Assembly: GCA_017524665.1 (NCBI GenBank)
Contig: JAFXVF010000016.1
Location: forward strand, 1-64,000
Direction: 5' to 3'
Length of the DNA: 64,000 nt
From: Clostridia bacterium
GTDB lineage: Bacteria > Bacillota > Clostridia > TANB77 > CAG-508
The notes under the pieces were generated by a model. The model made no database searches, had not been told where the DNA came from, and saw only the letters and a list, made by a program, of their open reading frames with translations. Positions 49,312 to 59,450 of this stretch are shown here, in pieces (the first letter of the stretch is position 1; each line of letters starts with the position of its first letter). The position numbers and the translations under genes are program-made.

Positions 49312-49545
49312 TTACCAACGATCCCTCTTCTTCTTGTCCTGCTCCGCCTTGATTTCGCGGGCAATCCTGAGAAGGTCAGAGTACGAGAAGTCACCCTCGT
49401 CCCAGTTGCTCTTGCGGGCGTGAACCTCATCGGACAAATCAGATGCGGAAATGCCAACTTCACGTGCTGCGGCGCTGATCATCTGATTCTTCCGGTGATT
49501 GTTCTCCATCTCGCCAGGGCTGCTCCTGTAGTCGTCTCGTGCCAT
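49312..49545 (-). CDS. GC-rich hypothetical gene, uses CGG as a sense codon
   Basis: 77 aa, hydrophilic, rich in Ser, Asp, Arg and Lys (SAAAREVGISASDLSDEV, then DKKKRDRW at the end). No family recognised. Base composition and codon choice (CGC, CGG, CTG, GTC, AGC) contrast sharply with the AT-rich neighbours, so transfer is likely. An in-frame CGG (complement of 49494-49492, within NNHRKNQ) is read without a shift, since the frame stays open. Strong RBS GGAGGA, its own promoter, 5' hairpin and terminator mark it as an independent unit. Confidence 0.7.
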   Translation of the reverse strand: MARDDYRSSPGEMENNHRKNQMISAAAREVGISASDLSDEVHARKSNWDEGDFSYSDLLRIAREIKAEQDKKKRDRW

Positions 49546-49569
49546 TGTGGTGTCCTCCTTTTTTTATTT

Positions 49570-49582
49570 AAGGCTGTGCCTT
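49570..49582 (-). other. 5' UTR hairpin of GC-rich cassette 1
   Basis: AAGGC-TGT-GCCTT small stem in the leader of the GC-rich gene. Confidence 0.4.
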
Positions 49583-49591
49583 ATGTCCAAT

Positions 49592-49620
49592 AGTATATCA
49601 CAAATGTTTACATAATACAA
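49592..49620 (-). promoter_or_regulatory. Promoter of GC-rich cassette 1
   Basis: Minus strand TTGTAT (49620-49615), 17 bases, TATACT (49597-49592). Confidence 0.7.
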
Positions 49621-49681
49621 TATTTTAGAAGCATATTTTATTATTTTTAAAACCGTGATATAATCCATTCTGGAGGAAGAA

Positions 49682-50308
49682 ATGGACTATATAATTATTA
49701 GAAAAAACATTAAGAATTTTTATATACAAATAAAAGATGGAAAAGTGTATGTTAAAGCCCCAAGAAAAATGCCAGAAAGTGAAATTGCAAAGCTTCTAAA
49801 AAAGAAGGAAGAATGGATAAAAAAGAGTGTTCAGAATCAAGAAACCAAGGCAGAAAACAGCAAACAATATTTAGAACTATTGGGAGAAAAGTATTTTATA
49901 CAATTTGTACCATCAAACAGAGAATGCATTGAAATTGAGGGATCAAAAGCATATTTGTATACCAAAGAAGACACACAAAAAGAAAGAGAAAAGCTAATAA
50001 AAAATTTATACAAAAAATATGCGCTAAAACAATATACCGCGACAACAGAAAAAATGATGCAAGTAACTGGTTTATCACCAGATTCATGGAAAATAAGAGA
50101 TATTAAATCTGCATGGGGAAGCTGTTCAAGTAAAAGAGCTATTACCCTTAGTTTAAATCTTGTACAAAAAAGAGAAGAATTGATTGAATATGTTGTGTTG
50201 CACGAATTGTGCCATCTAAAACACATGAACCATTCAAAAGATTTCTGGAATCTAGTTGGAAAATATATGCCAAACTACAAAGCTTGCAGAAAAGAGTTAA
50301 AAAAATAG
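49682..50308 (+). CDS. YgjP-like metallopeptidase-domain protein (DUF45)
   Basis: 208 aa. Residues 145-206 hold the zinc motif VLHELCHLKHMNHSKDFW (HExxH plus a downstream His), and upstream WKIRDIKSAWGSCSSKRAI is the standard DUF45 motif. These proteins resemble SprT/WLM peptidases, yet some are reported as nucleotide hydrolases. GGAGG precedes the ATG. A hairpin that also touches the htrA RBS follows. Confidence 0.88.
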   Translation: MDYIIIRKNIKNFYIQIKDGKVYVKAPRKMPESEIAKLLKKKEEWIKKSVQNQETKAENSKQYLELLGEKYFIQFVPSNRECIEIEGSKAYLYTKEDTQKEREKLIKNLYKKYALKQYTATTEKMMQVTGLSPDSWKIRDIKSAWGSCSSKRAITLSLNLVQKREELIEYVVLHELCHLKHMNHSKDFWNLVGKYMPNYKACRKELKK

Positions 50309-50317
50309 CATGTTTAA

Positions 50318-50356
50318 AACCCTCATATATGGCAATAATAACCATATATGGGGGTT
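50318..50356 (+). promoter_or_regulatory. Hairpin sequestering the htrA ribosome binding site
   Basis: A 15-bp stem (50318-50332 with 50342-50356, one U-G pair) around a 9-nt loop. The GGGGG Shine-Dalgarno (50350-50354) is wholly inside the stem, five to seven bases before the ATG at 50362. No T run follows, so it is not a normal terminator. Could act as an RNA thermometer for a heat-shock protease. Confidence 0.55.
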
Positions 50357-50361
50357 AATTT

Positions 50362-51505
50362 ATGTATAGATATAAACCAAAAGAAATAAAACATCCTAAA
50401 CTTAGGCGTTTTTTTAGTTTGATTCGGAATTATAATTTGCGTTTCAATTACAAGTATCTTGTTACATAGCATGTATTTGGGGATTGAAATTAAGCCATTG
50501 ATAGAAGAAAGTAGCGAAACAAATGTAACATTAACAAGGAGTTTATCTGAGAGCAAATTAAAGGGACAAGAAATAAGCGAAATGATTGCATCCGTAAGTC
50601 ATAGCATAGTTGGCATTTCAAAAATAAAGAGTACAGGAAACACTGTTTTTTTAAGTGATGCTAATTCGGAATTGGGTTTAGGAACAGGTGTAATAATAAC
50701 TGATAATGGTTATATTTTAACAAATGAGCATGTATCTGGAGGGAAGTATAGTTCTTGTTATATAACTTTAGAAAATGGCTATTCATATAATGGTACTGTG
50801 GTTTGGGCGGATAGCGAGATTGATCTTGCAATAGTAAAAATAAATGCAAAATCATTAGAATATGTTAGACTTGGAGATTCAGATAGCATAAAAATAGCAG
50901 ATATGGTGTATGCAATTGGAAATCCAATAGGGTTTGAATTTCAAAGAACAGTGACAGGAGGAATAATTAGTGCAATTGATAGGACGATAAAATTAAATGA
51001 CAATGGAAAAGAAACTTATATGGAAGACTTAATTCAAACAGATGCAACAATTAATCCAGGGAATAGTGGTGGCCCGTTAATTAACCTAGATGGAGAAGTA
51101 ATTGGAATTAATTCTGTAAAAATAACATCAGCAGAAGGAATAGGATTTGCAATTCCAATTAATATTATAAAACCAATAGTAGATAAAATAGTAAGCAACA
51201 AAAGCATTGAAGAAGCCTACTTAGGTGTATTTGGTTATGACAAGGAAGTAATACCATATTTAGAATCAAAACTGGATTTGGATTCTGGTGTATATGTTGC
51301 AGAAGTCTCGCTAGATGGACCGTCTGCAAAATCTGGAGTAAAAGTTGGAGATATTATTACAAAAATTGATGATACTAAAATTGAGAAAATGAGTGAATTA
51401 AGGAGATACATTTATAGCAAAAATCCAAATGATGAAGTCACTTTAACAATTGTAAGGAATAATAAAATTTATAGCATTAATGTTATTCTTGCAAGAAAAA
51501 ATTGA
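50362..51505 (+). CDS. htrA: HtrA/DegP-type serine protease, +1 frameshift at CGG
   Basis: 380 aa after one skipped base at 50425. The N-terminus MYRYKPKEIKHPKLRRFFSLI is in the first frame; the second continues as GIIICVSITSILLH, so the join builds the signal-anchor helix. Trypsin-like domain: His in TNEHVSGG, Asp in SEIDLAIVKI, Ser in NPGNSGGPL. A PDZ domain (about residues 285-375) follows. Membrane-anchored, acts outside on misfolded proteins. Zero-frame reading gives 35 aa. An internal start at 50459 would lack the anchor, but the upstream RBS and membrane helix favour 50362. Confidence 0.85.
50425..50428 (+). other. +1 frameshift site CGGA (htrA)
   Basis: In-frame CGG after ATT. Skipping C gives GGA (Gly, residue 22) inside the membrane helix, where Arg would be unfavourable. 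Confidence 0.82.
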
Positions 51506-51566
51506 AACCATTGTTTTTTATATAAAAAAATGATACAATTTAAACAAAAAAATGGGAGGAAATATT

Positions 51567-51941
51567 ATGGGAAAATTAGTTATAAAGAGATGCGAAAAAT
51601 GTGGTGCAATGGTTCATGTGTTAGAAGATTGTCATTGTGGTAATTGCGGAATTCAATGTTGCGGAGAACAAATGAAAGAATTAGTACCAAATTCAGTTGA
51701 TGCAGCAGTAGAAAAACATGTACCAACATGCGAAGTAAGAGATGATAAAGTATATGTTACAGTTAATCATGTTATGGAAGAAGAACACTACATTGAATGG
51801 ATTGCATTTGAGTGTGAACACAAAACAACATTTAAATATTTAAGACCAGGAAAAGAAGCAAAGGCACATTGCAAATATAAACCAGGAATGACAGTTTATG
51901 CATATTGCAACAAACATGGATTATGGAAGGCAGAAGTTTAA
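51567..51941 (+). CDS. Superoxide reductase (desulfoferrodoxin family)
   Basis: 124 aa from ATG 51567; GGGAGG lies 7 bases ahead (an in-frame ATG at 51552 precedes it). N-terminal cysteines (CEKCGAM, CHCGNCGIQCCGE) suggest an extra metal site of non-standard spacing. The C-terminal SOR domain has the iron ligands EKHVP, NHVMEEEHYIEW and YCNKHGLW (Cys and His). Reduces superoxide to peroxide without making oxygen, as expected in a strict anaerobe. The next small gene starts right after its stop. Confidence 0.85.
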   Translation: MGKLVIKRCEKCGAMVHVLEDCHCGNCGIQCCGEQMKELVPNSVDAAVEKHVPTCEVRDDKVYVTVNHVMEEEHYIEWIAFECEHKTTFKYLRPGKEAKAHCKYKPGMTVYAYCNKHGLWKAEV

Positions 51942-52142
51942 ATGGCAAGTTTTAGGAGCATAGAAGATTTAAGAGAATATTTAACAAATTATTATGGATC
52001 TGCTATGGGAATAGATTTTGGCATGGCTGTAACTGGTGTTAACGAAGCAGAACAGATGACAGATGAAGAACTTAAAGAAATGGCCAAAAGCATGGGAATT
52101 GACGTTAGCATGATTCCTGATGATATTGAAGAAGAAAGATAA
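51942..52142 (+). CDS. Hypothetical protein, 66 aa
   Basis: The ATG follows the superoxide reductase stop with no gap, so translation is probably coupled. Acidic, with MASFRSIEDLREYLTNYYG at the start and EELKEMAKSMGIDVSMIPDDIEEE at the end; helical by composition. No family recognised. Position suggests a partner in oxidative stress, but this is a guess. Confidence 0.65.
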   Translation: MASFRSIEDLREYLTNYYGSAMGIDFGMAVTGVNEAEQMTDEELKEMAKSMGIDVSMIPDDIEEER

Positions 52143-52180
52143 ACGAAAATACACGGAATTAAGGATTTCGGGAGGACATT

Positions 52181-53923
52181 ATGATTAAAAAACTTATGAA
52201 ATCAATTAGAGAATACAAAAAAGACTCAATTCTAACACCGTTGTTTGTGAGCTTTGAAGTAATTCTCGAGGTTATAATACCACTTGTAATGGCAAGCTTA
52301 ATTGATGATGGAGTATATGGAGGACAAATGGCTGTAGTCTACAAAATAGGCCTACAGCTTATTATTTGCGCCATGTTATCTCTTTTATTTGGCGTGCTTT
52401 CTGGAAGGCATGCTGCAAAAGCTTCAAGTGGTTTTGCAAAAAATTTAAGAAAAGATTTATTTTATAAAGTACAGCAATATTCATTTTCAAACATAGACAA
52501 ATTTTCTACAAGTAGCTTAATAACAAGACTTACAACAGATATTACATATGTGCAATTTGCATTCCAAATGATTATTAGAATGGCTGTTAGAGTGCCACTT
52601 ATGTTTGTTACATCATTAATTTTTGCTATATCAATTAGTCCAAAATTATCACTTGTGTTTTTAGCATTGATACCTATTTTAGGTGGTGGACTATACTTAA
52701 TAGCAACAAGAGTTCACCCTATTATGAAAAGAGTATTTAAAACATATGATAGCTTAAATAACGTAGTTGAAGAAAACGTATCAGGCATAAGAGTTGTAAA
52801 ATCATATGTAATAGAAGAGCAAGAAAAGCAAAAATTTGGTGATGTATCAGAAAGAATTTTTAAAGATTACAGCAAAGGACAAAAAATGCTTGCACTAAAT
52901 ACGCCACTTATGCAGTTTAGCATATATGCGTGCATACTTGCAATTTCGTGGATTGGTGCAAAAATGATTGTAAATTCTGGTATGACAGAGCTTACAACAG
53001 GTCAACTTATGACCATGTTTACATACACTACACAAATATTATTTAGCTTAATGATATTATCTTTTGTTATTGTAATGGTTGTAATATCAAGATCTTCTGC
53101 TGAAAGAATAGTAGAAATTCTTGATGAAATTCCAGATATCGAAAATAAAGAAAATGCATTAAAAGAAGTAAAAGACGGTTCAATAGAATTCAAAAATGTA
53201 AGTTTTAGCTACATAAATGATAAAGAAAAAGAATGCCTAACAAATATAAATGTTAGGATAGAATCTGGAGAAACAGTTGGAATTATAGGTGGAACAGGAA
53301 GCGGTAAATCTACTTTGGCAAACCTAATTCCAAGGCTATATGATGTAACAGAAGGCGAACTTTTAGTAGGAAATGTAAATGTAAAAGACACTGATATTGA
53401 AACCTTAAGAGACAATGTATCATGTGTTTTACAAAAAAATGTGCTATTTTCTGGCACAATAAAAGAAAATATTAGATGGGGAAAAGCAGATGCAACAGAC
53501 GAAGAAATTGTTAGAGTATGTAAACTTGCCCAAGCAGATGAATTTATTGAGAATTTTCCAAACAAATATGACACGTATATTGAAGAAGGTGGAACCAATG
53601 TATCTGGAGGGCAGAAACAAAGACTATGTATTGCAAGAGCATTGATGAAACATCCTAAAATACTTATCCTAGACGATTCAACATCTGCAGTTGATACAAA
53701 AACAGATAGCTTAATTAGAAAAGCATTTAGGGAAGAAATACCTGATACAACAAAAATAATAATTGCACAGAGAATTTCTTCAGTGCAAGACTGTGACAAA
53801 ATAATAGTTATGGATGATGGCAAAATCAATGCAGTTGGAACTCATGAAGAATTATTAAAAACAAATGAAATTTACAAAGAAGTATTCGATTCTCAAATGA
53901 AGGGAAGTGATACAAATGGATAA
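52181..53923 (+). CDS. ABC exporter half with degenerate catalytic site
   Basis: 580 aa. Six-helix transmembrane domain (residues 1-310) then ATPase: GGTGSGKST (Walker A), VSGGQKQR (signature), LILDDSTSAVD (Walker B). The residue after the Walker B Asp is Asp, not the catalytic Glu, as in the degenerate subunit of heterodimeric exporters such as TM287/288. Overlaps the next gene by 8 bases. Probably a multidrug or lipid exporter with its partner. Confidence 0.92.
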   Translation: MIKKLMKSIREYKKDSILTPLFVSFEVILEVIIPLVMASLIDDGVYGGQMAVVYKIGLQLIICAMLSLLFGVLSGRHAAKASSGFAKNLRKDLFYKVQQYSFSNIDKFSTSSLITRLTTDITYVQFAFQMIIRMAVRVPLMFVTSLIFAISISPKLSLVFLALIPILGGGLYLIATRVHPIMKRVFKTYDSLNNVVEENVSGIRVVKSYVIEEQEKQKFGDVSERIFKDYSKGQKMLALNTPLMQFSIYACILAISWIGAKMIVNSGMTELTTGQLMTMFTYTTQILFSLMILSFVIVMVVISRSSAERIVEILDEIPDIENKENALKEVKDGSIEFKNVSFSYINDKEKECLTNINVRIESGETVGIIGGTGSGKSTLANLIPRLYDVTEGELLVGNVNVKDTDIETLRDNVSCVLQKNVLFSGTIKENIRWGKADATDEEIVRVCKLAQADEFIENFPNKYDTYIEEGGTNVSGGQKQRLCIARALMKHPKILILDDSTSAVDTKTDSLIRKAFREEIPDTTKIIIAQRISSVQDCDKIIVMDDGKINAVGTHEELLKTNEIYKEVFDSQMKGSDTNG

Positions 53924-55781
53924 ACCTTCAATAAAAAAGGGAACGATTAAAAGACTAATGGGCTATATAACAAAGAACTTCAAGAAGCAGTTTGTAGTAG
54001 TTATCATTTGTATCATTATAAGTAGTGTCGCAAGTGTAGCAGGATCGCTTTTCTTGCAACAGTTGATAGATAACTATATTACTCCTTTGCTTGAGGTAGA
54101 AAACCCAGTATTTACAGGACTTTTAAAAGCAATAGGAATAATGGTTTGCATTTATATTTGTGGAATTACTTCAACATATTTATATAACAGACTTATGGTA
54201 GTAATTGCGCAAGGAGTATTAAAGAAAATAAGAGACGAAATGTTTTCAAAAATGGAAGCTTTACCTATTAGATACTTTGATACTCATACACATGGAGATG
54301 TAATGAGCAAGTACACAAATGATGCCGATACGCTTACGGAGACAATAGCTCAGAGCCTTCCACAAGCAATTTCATCTATAATAACTGTTGTTTCAATAAT
54401 TTTTGGAATGCTTTATTTAAGCCCAGTATTATCGATTTTTGTATTCATTTTTACAGTGATAACACTAGTTGTTACAAAAAATATTGCTAAGAAAAGTGCA
54501 AAATACTTTATCAGCCAACAGGCTTCAATCGGTAAAGTAAATGGATACATAGAAGAAATGCTTAACGGACAAAAAGTTATAAAAGTATTTACTCATGAAG
54601 AAAAAGCAAAAGAAGAATTTGATAAATTAAATGAACAACTTAATGAAGATATGTACCAAGCAAATAAATTTTCAAATATTATGATGCCGGTTGCAGCTAA
54701 CTTAGGAAATTTGCAATATGTTCTAATTGCTATAATTGGTACGGTATTTGCAATCAATGGTTACATGGCAATGACAGTAGGAACTATAGTTTCATTTTTA
54801 CAACTTACAAGAAACTTCTCACATCCAATAAACCAAATTATGAATCATATGAATACAGTAATAAGATCACTTGCAGGTGCTAGCAGAATATTTGATATGA
54901 TGGATGAAGAAAAAGAAAAAGACGACGGATATGTTACTCTTGTTAATATTAAAAAAGAGAACGGAGAAATCGTTGAAACACAAGAAAAAACAGGAATGTG
55001 GGCATGGAAACATCCACACCATGATGGGACTTTGGACTATGTAGAATTAAAAGGCCATATAGAAATGGAAAATGTTAATTTTGCATATGAAGAAGGAAAA
55101 ACTGTATTACATGATATAACATTATATGCAAAACCAGGACAAAAGATAGCATTTGTAGGAGCAACTGGTGCAGGTAAAACAACAATTACAAACCTATTAA
55201 ATAGGTTTTACGACATAGAAGATGGAAAAATTAGATACGACGGAATTAATATAAACAAAATTAAAAAAGCAGATTTAAGAAAATCTCTTGGAATGGTTTT
55301 ACAAGATACTCAATTATTTACAGGTACAATAAAAGAGAATATTAAATACGGAAAATCTGATGCAACAGATGAAGAAGTAATAGAAGCGGCAAAACTTGCT
55401 AATGCACATAGTTTTATTGAAAGACTACCACAAGGTTATGACACAATGCTTACAAGAAATGGTGCAGAGTTATCACAAGGGCAAAGACAGTTATTAGCTA
55501 TTGCAAGAGTTGCAATAAACAATCCACCTGTAATGATACTTGATGAAGCAACATCAAGCATTGATACAAGAACAGAAAAAATTGTTCAAGACGGTATGGA
55601 CAAGTTAATGGAAGGAAGAACAGTTTTTGTTATAGCACATAGACTATCAACAGTAAGAAATTCAAAAGCGATAATGGTTATGGACCATGGTAGAATAATT
55701 GAAAGAGGAACTCATGAAGACCTAATTAACCAAAAAGGAGAGTATTACCAACTATATACAGGAGCATTTGAATTAGAATAA
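53916..55781 (+). CDS. ABC exporter half, catalytic subunit
   Basis: 621 aa from ATG 53916 (a GTG at 53907 is also in frame). TMD at residues 1-320, then a linker and ATPase: GATGAGKTT (Walker A), LSQGQRQ (signature), MILDEATSSID with intact catalytic Glu, and AHRLSTVR (H-loop). Pairs with the upstream subunit, whose site is degenerate, giving one active and one silent ATP site. Start overlaps the previous stop, so the two are translationally coupled. Confidence 0.93.
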   Translation: MDKPSIKKGTIKRLMGYITKNFKKQFVVVIICIIISSVASVAGSLFLQQLIDNYITPLLEVENPVFTGLLKAIGIMVCIYICGITSTYLYNRLMVVIAQGVLKKIRDEMFSKMEALPIRYFDTHTHGDVMSKYTNDADTLTETIAQSLPQAISSIITVVSIIFGMLYLSPVLSIFVFIFTVITLVVTKNIAKKSAKYFISQQASIGKVNGYIEEMLNGQKVIKVFTHEEKAKEEFDKLNEQLNEDMYQANKFSNIMMPVAANLGNLQYVLIAIIGTVFAINGYMAMTVGTIVSFLQLTRNFSHPINQIMNHMNTVIRSLAGASRIFDMMDEEKEKDDGYVTLVNIKKENGEIVETQEKTGMWAWKHPHHDGTLDYVELKGHIEMENVNFAYEEGKTVLHDITLYAKPGQKIAFVGATGAGKTTITNLLNRFYDIEDGKIRYDGININKIKKADLRKSLGMVLQDTQLFTGTIKENIKYGKSDATDEEVIEAAKLANAHSFIERLPQGYDTMLTRNGAELSQGQRQLLAIARVAINNPPVMILDEATSSIDTRTEKIVQDGMDKLMEGRTVFVIAHRLSTVRNSKAIMVMDHGRIIERGTHEDLINQKGEYYQLYTGAFELE

Positions 55782-55871
55782 AATACAAATATTAGAAACT
55801 GACCACCGGGTATAATGATTTATTATATATTTAAATATATAATATGCATTGTAAAGAGGTGGTCTATTTTT

Positions 55872-57602
55872 ATGAAAGATTTAAGAATTTCAAATCCAAC
55901 AGATTATAACAATGTAAAGGAGCTTATTTATAGTGCAGCAGATCAATATGGAGAAAAAGCAGCATTTGTAATTAAGGAAAAAAAAGATAAGGAAGTAAAC
56001 TATATAAATATCAGTTATAAAAAATTGTTAGAAGATGTTAACAATTATGGAACAGGGTTGTATTGTATGAATTTAAAAGACAAACGAGTTGCTGTAATTG
56101 GAAAAAACAGATACGAATGGGCGCTTGCGCATGTGAGCAATCTTGTAGGTGGAATTGTTTCAGTTCCTCTTGATAAAGATTTGCAATTAGAAGAATTAGA
56201 AAATTCTTTAATTAGAAGCAAAGCTGATGCTATTGTATTTGATACAAAACTTATAGATATGATAAGAGAGATAAAGAAAAACGGGAAAACTCAAATAAGA
56301 GAATATATCTGCATGGACAAAAACGATGAATTTATTTGTGTTGAAGAAATACGACAAAAAGGTGAAGAAGCGCTAAAAAACGGTAACAAGGACTATATCA
56401 ATTGTGAAATTGATAGCAATAAAGTGGGAGTATTATTATTCACATCAGGAACGACTTCACAATCAAAGGCAGTAATGTTATCACAAAGAAACATTACCTC
56501 AAATATATATGCGCTTCAATGCGTAGAGGACATTAGAAGTACAGATACAAACATTGCATTTTTACCATTCCATCATATATTTGGTTCAACCTGTATGGTA
56601 ATGATGCTAAGCTATGGTGTAAGAACAGTTTTTCCAGATGGATTAAAATATATAAAACAGAATATGCAAGAATATAAAGTAAGTGTTTTCGTAGGAGTTC
56701 CATTGCTTACAGAGGCAATGTATAAAGCAATTGTAAAGGAAGTTGCAAGACAAGGTAAAACAGAACTTATTAAAAAAGCAACTAAAGTAAGTAACTTTCT
56801 ATTAAAGCTTCATATAGATATTAGAAGAAAATTATTTAAACAGATTCTAGATGGTTTAGGTGGAGAATTAAGGTTAGTAATTACTGGAGGAGCAGCCGCT
56901 GACCCTGTTTCAATAACAGGTTTTAATGATATAGGAGTAACAACACTTCAAGGATATGGATTAAGTGAAACATCACCGGTTATTGTAGCAGAATGTAAAA
57001 AGGCAAGAAGAATTGGTTCAGTTGGATTTCCAATGATAAATGATACAGTGGAAATTGTAAACAAAGATGAGGATGGAATAGGAGAAATAAGAGTTAAAGG
57101 ACCTAACGTAATGCTTGGATACTATGAAATGCCTGAGCTTACAGCAGAAACGATAAAAGATGGATGGCTTTATACAGGAGACCTTGGTTACCATGATAAA
57201 GACGGATATTTATTTTTGACTGGAAGACGTAAAAATATGATTGTATTAAAAAATGGTAAAAAAGTATTCCCAGAAGAAATAGAGTCATTGATAAACAGGT
57301 TAGATTTAGTAGAAGAAAGTATTGTGTTTGGACTTGAAGATGAGCAAGACAAAAATGATGTTATGCTTACAGCAAAAATAGTTTATGATGAAAATGCAAT
57401 AAAAGAAAAATATGAAGAAAAGTCTGAAGAAGAGTTATATAACATTGTTTGGGAACAAATAAAAGAATTAAATACAACATTTCCAAGGTATAAACATATT
57501 CAAAAATTAATAGTTTCACATGAAGAATTAATAAAAACAACAACTAAAAAAGTAAAAAGACAAGAAGAAATAAAAAGGATTATGAGCACAAACCTAAATT
57601 AA
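55872..57602 (+). CDS. AMP-binding long-chain acyl-CoA synthetase-like protein
   Basis: 576 aa from ATG 55872, selected by GAGGTGG upstream. ANL-superfamily motifs: LLFTSGTTSQSKAVMLS (P-loop), GYGLSETSPV, YTGDLGYHDKDGYLFLTGRRKN and NGKKVFPEEIE near the C-terminus. Activates a carboxylic acid, likely a fatty acid, with ATP. The P-loop has SQSK where most have G-x-PK, a mild change. Followed by a TetR regulator at 57637. Confidence 0.88.
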   Translation: MKDLRISNPTDYNNVKELIYSAADQYGEKAAFVIKEKKDKEVNYINISYKKLLEDVNNYGTGLYCMNLKDKRVAVIGKNRYEWALAHVSNLVGGIVSVPLDKDLQLEELENSLIRSKADAIVFDTKLIDMIREIKKNGKTQIREYICMDKNDEFICVEEIRQKGEEALKNGNKDYINCEIDSNKVGVLLFTSGTTSQSKAVMLSQRNITSNIYALQCVEDIRSTDTNIAFLPFHHIFGSTCMVMMLSYGVRTVFPDGLKYIKQNMQEYKVSVFVGVPLLTEAMYKAIVKEVARQGKTELIKKATKVSNFLLKLHIDIRRKLFKQILDGLGGELRLVITGGAAADPVSITGFNDIGVTTLQGYGLSETSPVIVAECKKARRIGSVGFPMINDTVEIVNKDEDGIGEIRVKGPNVMLGYYEMPELTAETIKDGWLYTGDLGYHDKDGYLFLTGRRKNMIVLKNGKKVFPEEIESLINRLDLVEESIVFGLEDEQDKNDVMLTAKIVYDENAIKEKYEEKSEEELYNIVWEQIKELNTTFPRYKHIQKLIVSHEELIKTTTKKVKRQEEIKRIMSTNLN

Positions 57603-57636
57603 TATGATATAATGTAGGCGAAAGGTTGGATGCTTT

Positions 57637-58224
57637 ATGAATAAAACAAAAAGAAGAATATTTACAACAGCAATAAAACTATTTGCCGAAAAAGGTTTTG
57701 AAAATACCGGAATTGAAGAAATAACTGCAGTTGCAGGTGTAGCAAAAGGCTCGCTTTATTATCATTTTGAAACTAAAGAAGAGCTTTTTGATCTTGCCTT
57801 AGAAGAAGGTGCAAAACTACTAAACAATAGCATTGAAATAAAAAGTAGGCACTGCAAAAATGCTTTAGAGAAACTAAAAGTAATTGTAATGGTTCAAATA
57901 AAATCAATAATACGATATAAAGATTTTGTAACAGTAATTATTAATAATACTTTGGGTGAAAATTCTAGAACAATAAAGTGCAGAAAAGCAGTTAATGAAT
58001 ATGTTTCTAAAATTGCTGATGTTATAAAAGAAGGTGTAGATGAGGGAATATTCTATGATGGAGATATTGAAGGAATTGCACTTGGAATATTCGGAACAAA
58101 TTTTACAAGCTTGCTTTACACGTTAAAAACAGAGGAAAATGTAACTGCTGAACAAATATATAAAAGCTATATTGAAACTATAATTAGAGGAATAACAAAA
58201 AGGAGAGAACTATGCGAGATATAA
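57637..58224 (+). CDS. TetR/AcrR-family regulator
   Basis: 195 aa. N-terminal HTH (residues 5-50: AIKLFAEKGFENTGIEEI then AKGSLYYHFETKEELF), C-terminal all-helical ligand domain of no known specificity. AAAGG precedes the ATG. It lies between the acyl-CoA synthetase and cca and overlaps cca by 13 bases. Could control the upstream exporter and synthetase genes. Confidence 0.9.
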   Translation: MNKTKRRIFTTAIKLFAEKGFENTGIEEITAVAGVAKGSLYYHFETKEELFDLALEEGAKLLNNSIEIKSRHCKNALEKLKVIVMVQIKSIIRYKDFVTVIINNTLGENSRTIKCRKAVNEYVSKIADVIKEGVDEGIFYDGDIEGIALGIFGTNFTSLLYTLKTEENVTAEQIYKSYIETIIRGITKRRELCEI

Positions 58225-59450
58225 AAGATATAGCAAAAATAATAGATGAAAACCATGGTAAACTTTACTTAGTTGGAGGAGCCGTTAGAGACCAGTTTTT
58301 AGGTATTGAAAACCATGATGAGGACTATTGTGTAACAGGAATTAGTGTGAATAAATTTAAAGAGCTTTTCCCCGATGCTATTACTAGGGGAAAAGCTTTT
58401 GCAATATTTGATATAGATAAAAAAGAATTTGCGCTTGCTAGAAAAGAAAGAAAAACAGGATTAGGACACAAAGAATTTGAAATAGAAACTGATGAATCAA
58501 TAACTATAAAAGAAGATTTAGCAAGACGAGACATAACAATAAATGCTATTGCAAAAAATGTATTAACTGGTGAAATTATAGATCCATATGGAGGAGTAAA
58601 AGATCTAAAAAATGGCATTATAAAGGCTGTAACAGAGCACTTTAAAGAAGATCCATTAAGAGCATACAGAGTTGCAAGGTTTGCTTCAAAATTTGAATTT
58701 AAAGTAGATAAAGAAACCATTAAAATGATTAATAGCTTAAAAGATGAGCTAAGTACAATTTCAGTAGAAAGAGTTTATGCAGAATTTAGCAAATCACTTC
58801 TTACAGAAAAGCCATCTGTTTTCTTTGATGTGTTAAGACAAAGCGAAATTTTAGATGTCCATTTTGAAGAAATTCATAAACTTATTGGAGCAGAGCAACC
58901 ACCCCAATATCATCCTGAAGGAGATGCATATAACCACACAATGATAGTACTTGACAAGGTTGCTAAAGATACGAAAAACTATTCAGAGGAGCGAAAACTA
59001 GAAATCCGTTTTGCAGCGCTAGTACATGACATTGGTAAAGGCGAAACTCCAAAAGAAGAATATCCTCATCATTATATGCATGAAGCAAGAGGTAAAGAAA
59101 TTGTTAAAAAAATGGGACACAGATTAAAATTACCAACTAATCTTATAAAATGTGGACAAACAGCATGCCTAGAGCACATGAAGGGTGGAATGTTCTATAA
59201 CATGAAACCAGGGAAGCAAGTAGAATTTATTGAAAGAGTAGATAAATCATTGTTAAAGCTTGATGGACTACAAATTATAGTAAATGCAGATAATAATGAC
59301 GCTAAAGATTTTGCAACTATAGGCAATAAATGCTTAAATGAAATAAATGGAAAATATATTAATAAAAAATCTAATACAATAACAGGACAGAATTTTGGAG
59401 CAAAACTACATCAAGAAAGAGTAGAATGGATAAAACACGAATTGACATAA
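58212..59450 (+). CDS. cca: CCA-adding tRNA nucleotidyltransferase with HD domain
   Basis: 412 aa. Head motif YLVGGAVRDQFLG with DEDYCVTG catalytic acidic pair (DxD), then RRDITINAIA, DPLRAYRVARFASKF (template helix), and an HD domain (LVHDIGKGET near residue 274). Adds or repairs CCA on tRNA 3' ends. RBS AAAGGAG is within the end of tetR; the start overlaps its stop. All tRNAs here already encode CCA, so repair is the likely role. Confidence 0.9.
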   Translation: MRDIKDIAKIIDENHGKLYLVGGAVRDQFLGIENHDEDYCVTGISVNKFKELFPDAITRGKAFAIFDIDKKEFALARKERKTGLGHKEFEIETDESITIKEDLARRDITINAIAKNVLTGEIIDPYGGVKDLKNGIIKAVTEHFKEDPLRAYRVARFASKFEFKVDKETIKMINSLKDELSTISVERVYAEFSKSLLTEKPSVFFDVLRQSEILDVHFEEIHKLIGAEQPPQYHPEGDAYNHTMIVLDKVAKDTKNYSEERKLEIRFAALVHDIGKGETPKEEYPHHYMHEARGKEIVKKMGHRLKLPTNLIKCGQTACLEHMKGGMFYNMKPGKQVEFIERVDKSLLKLDGLQIIVNADNNDAKDFATIGNKCLNEINGKYINKKSNTITGQNFGAKLHQERVEWIKHELT

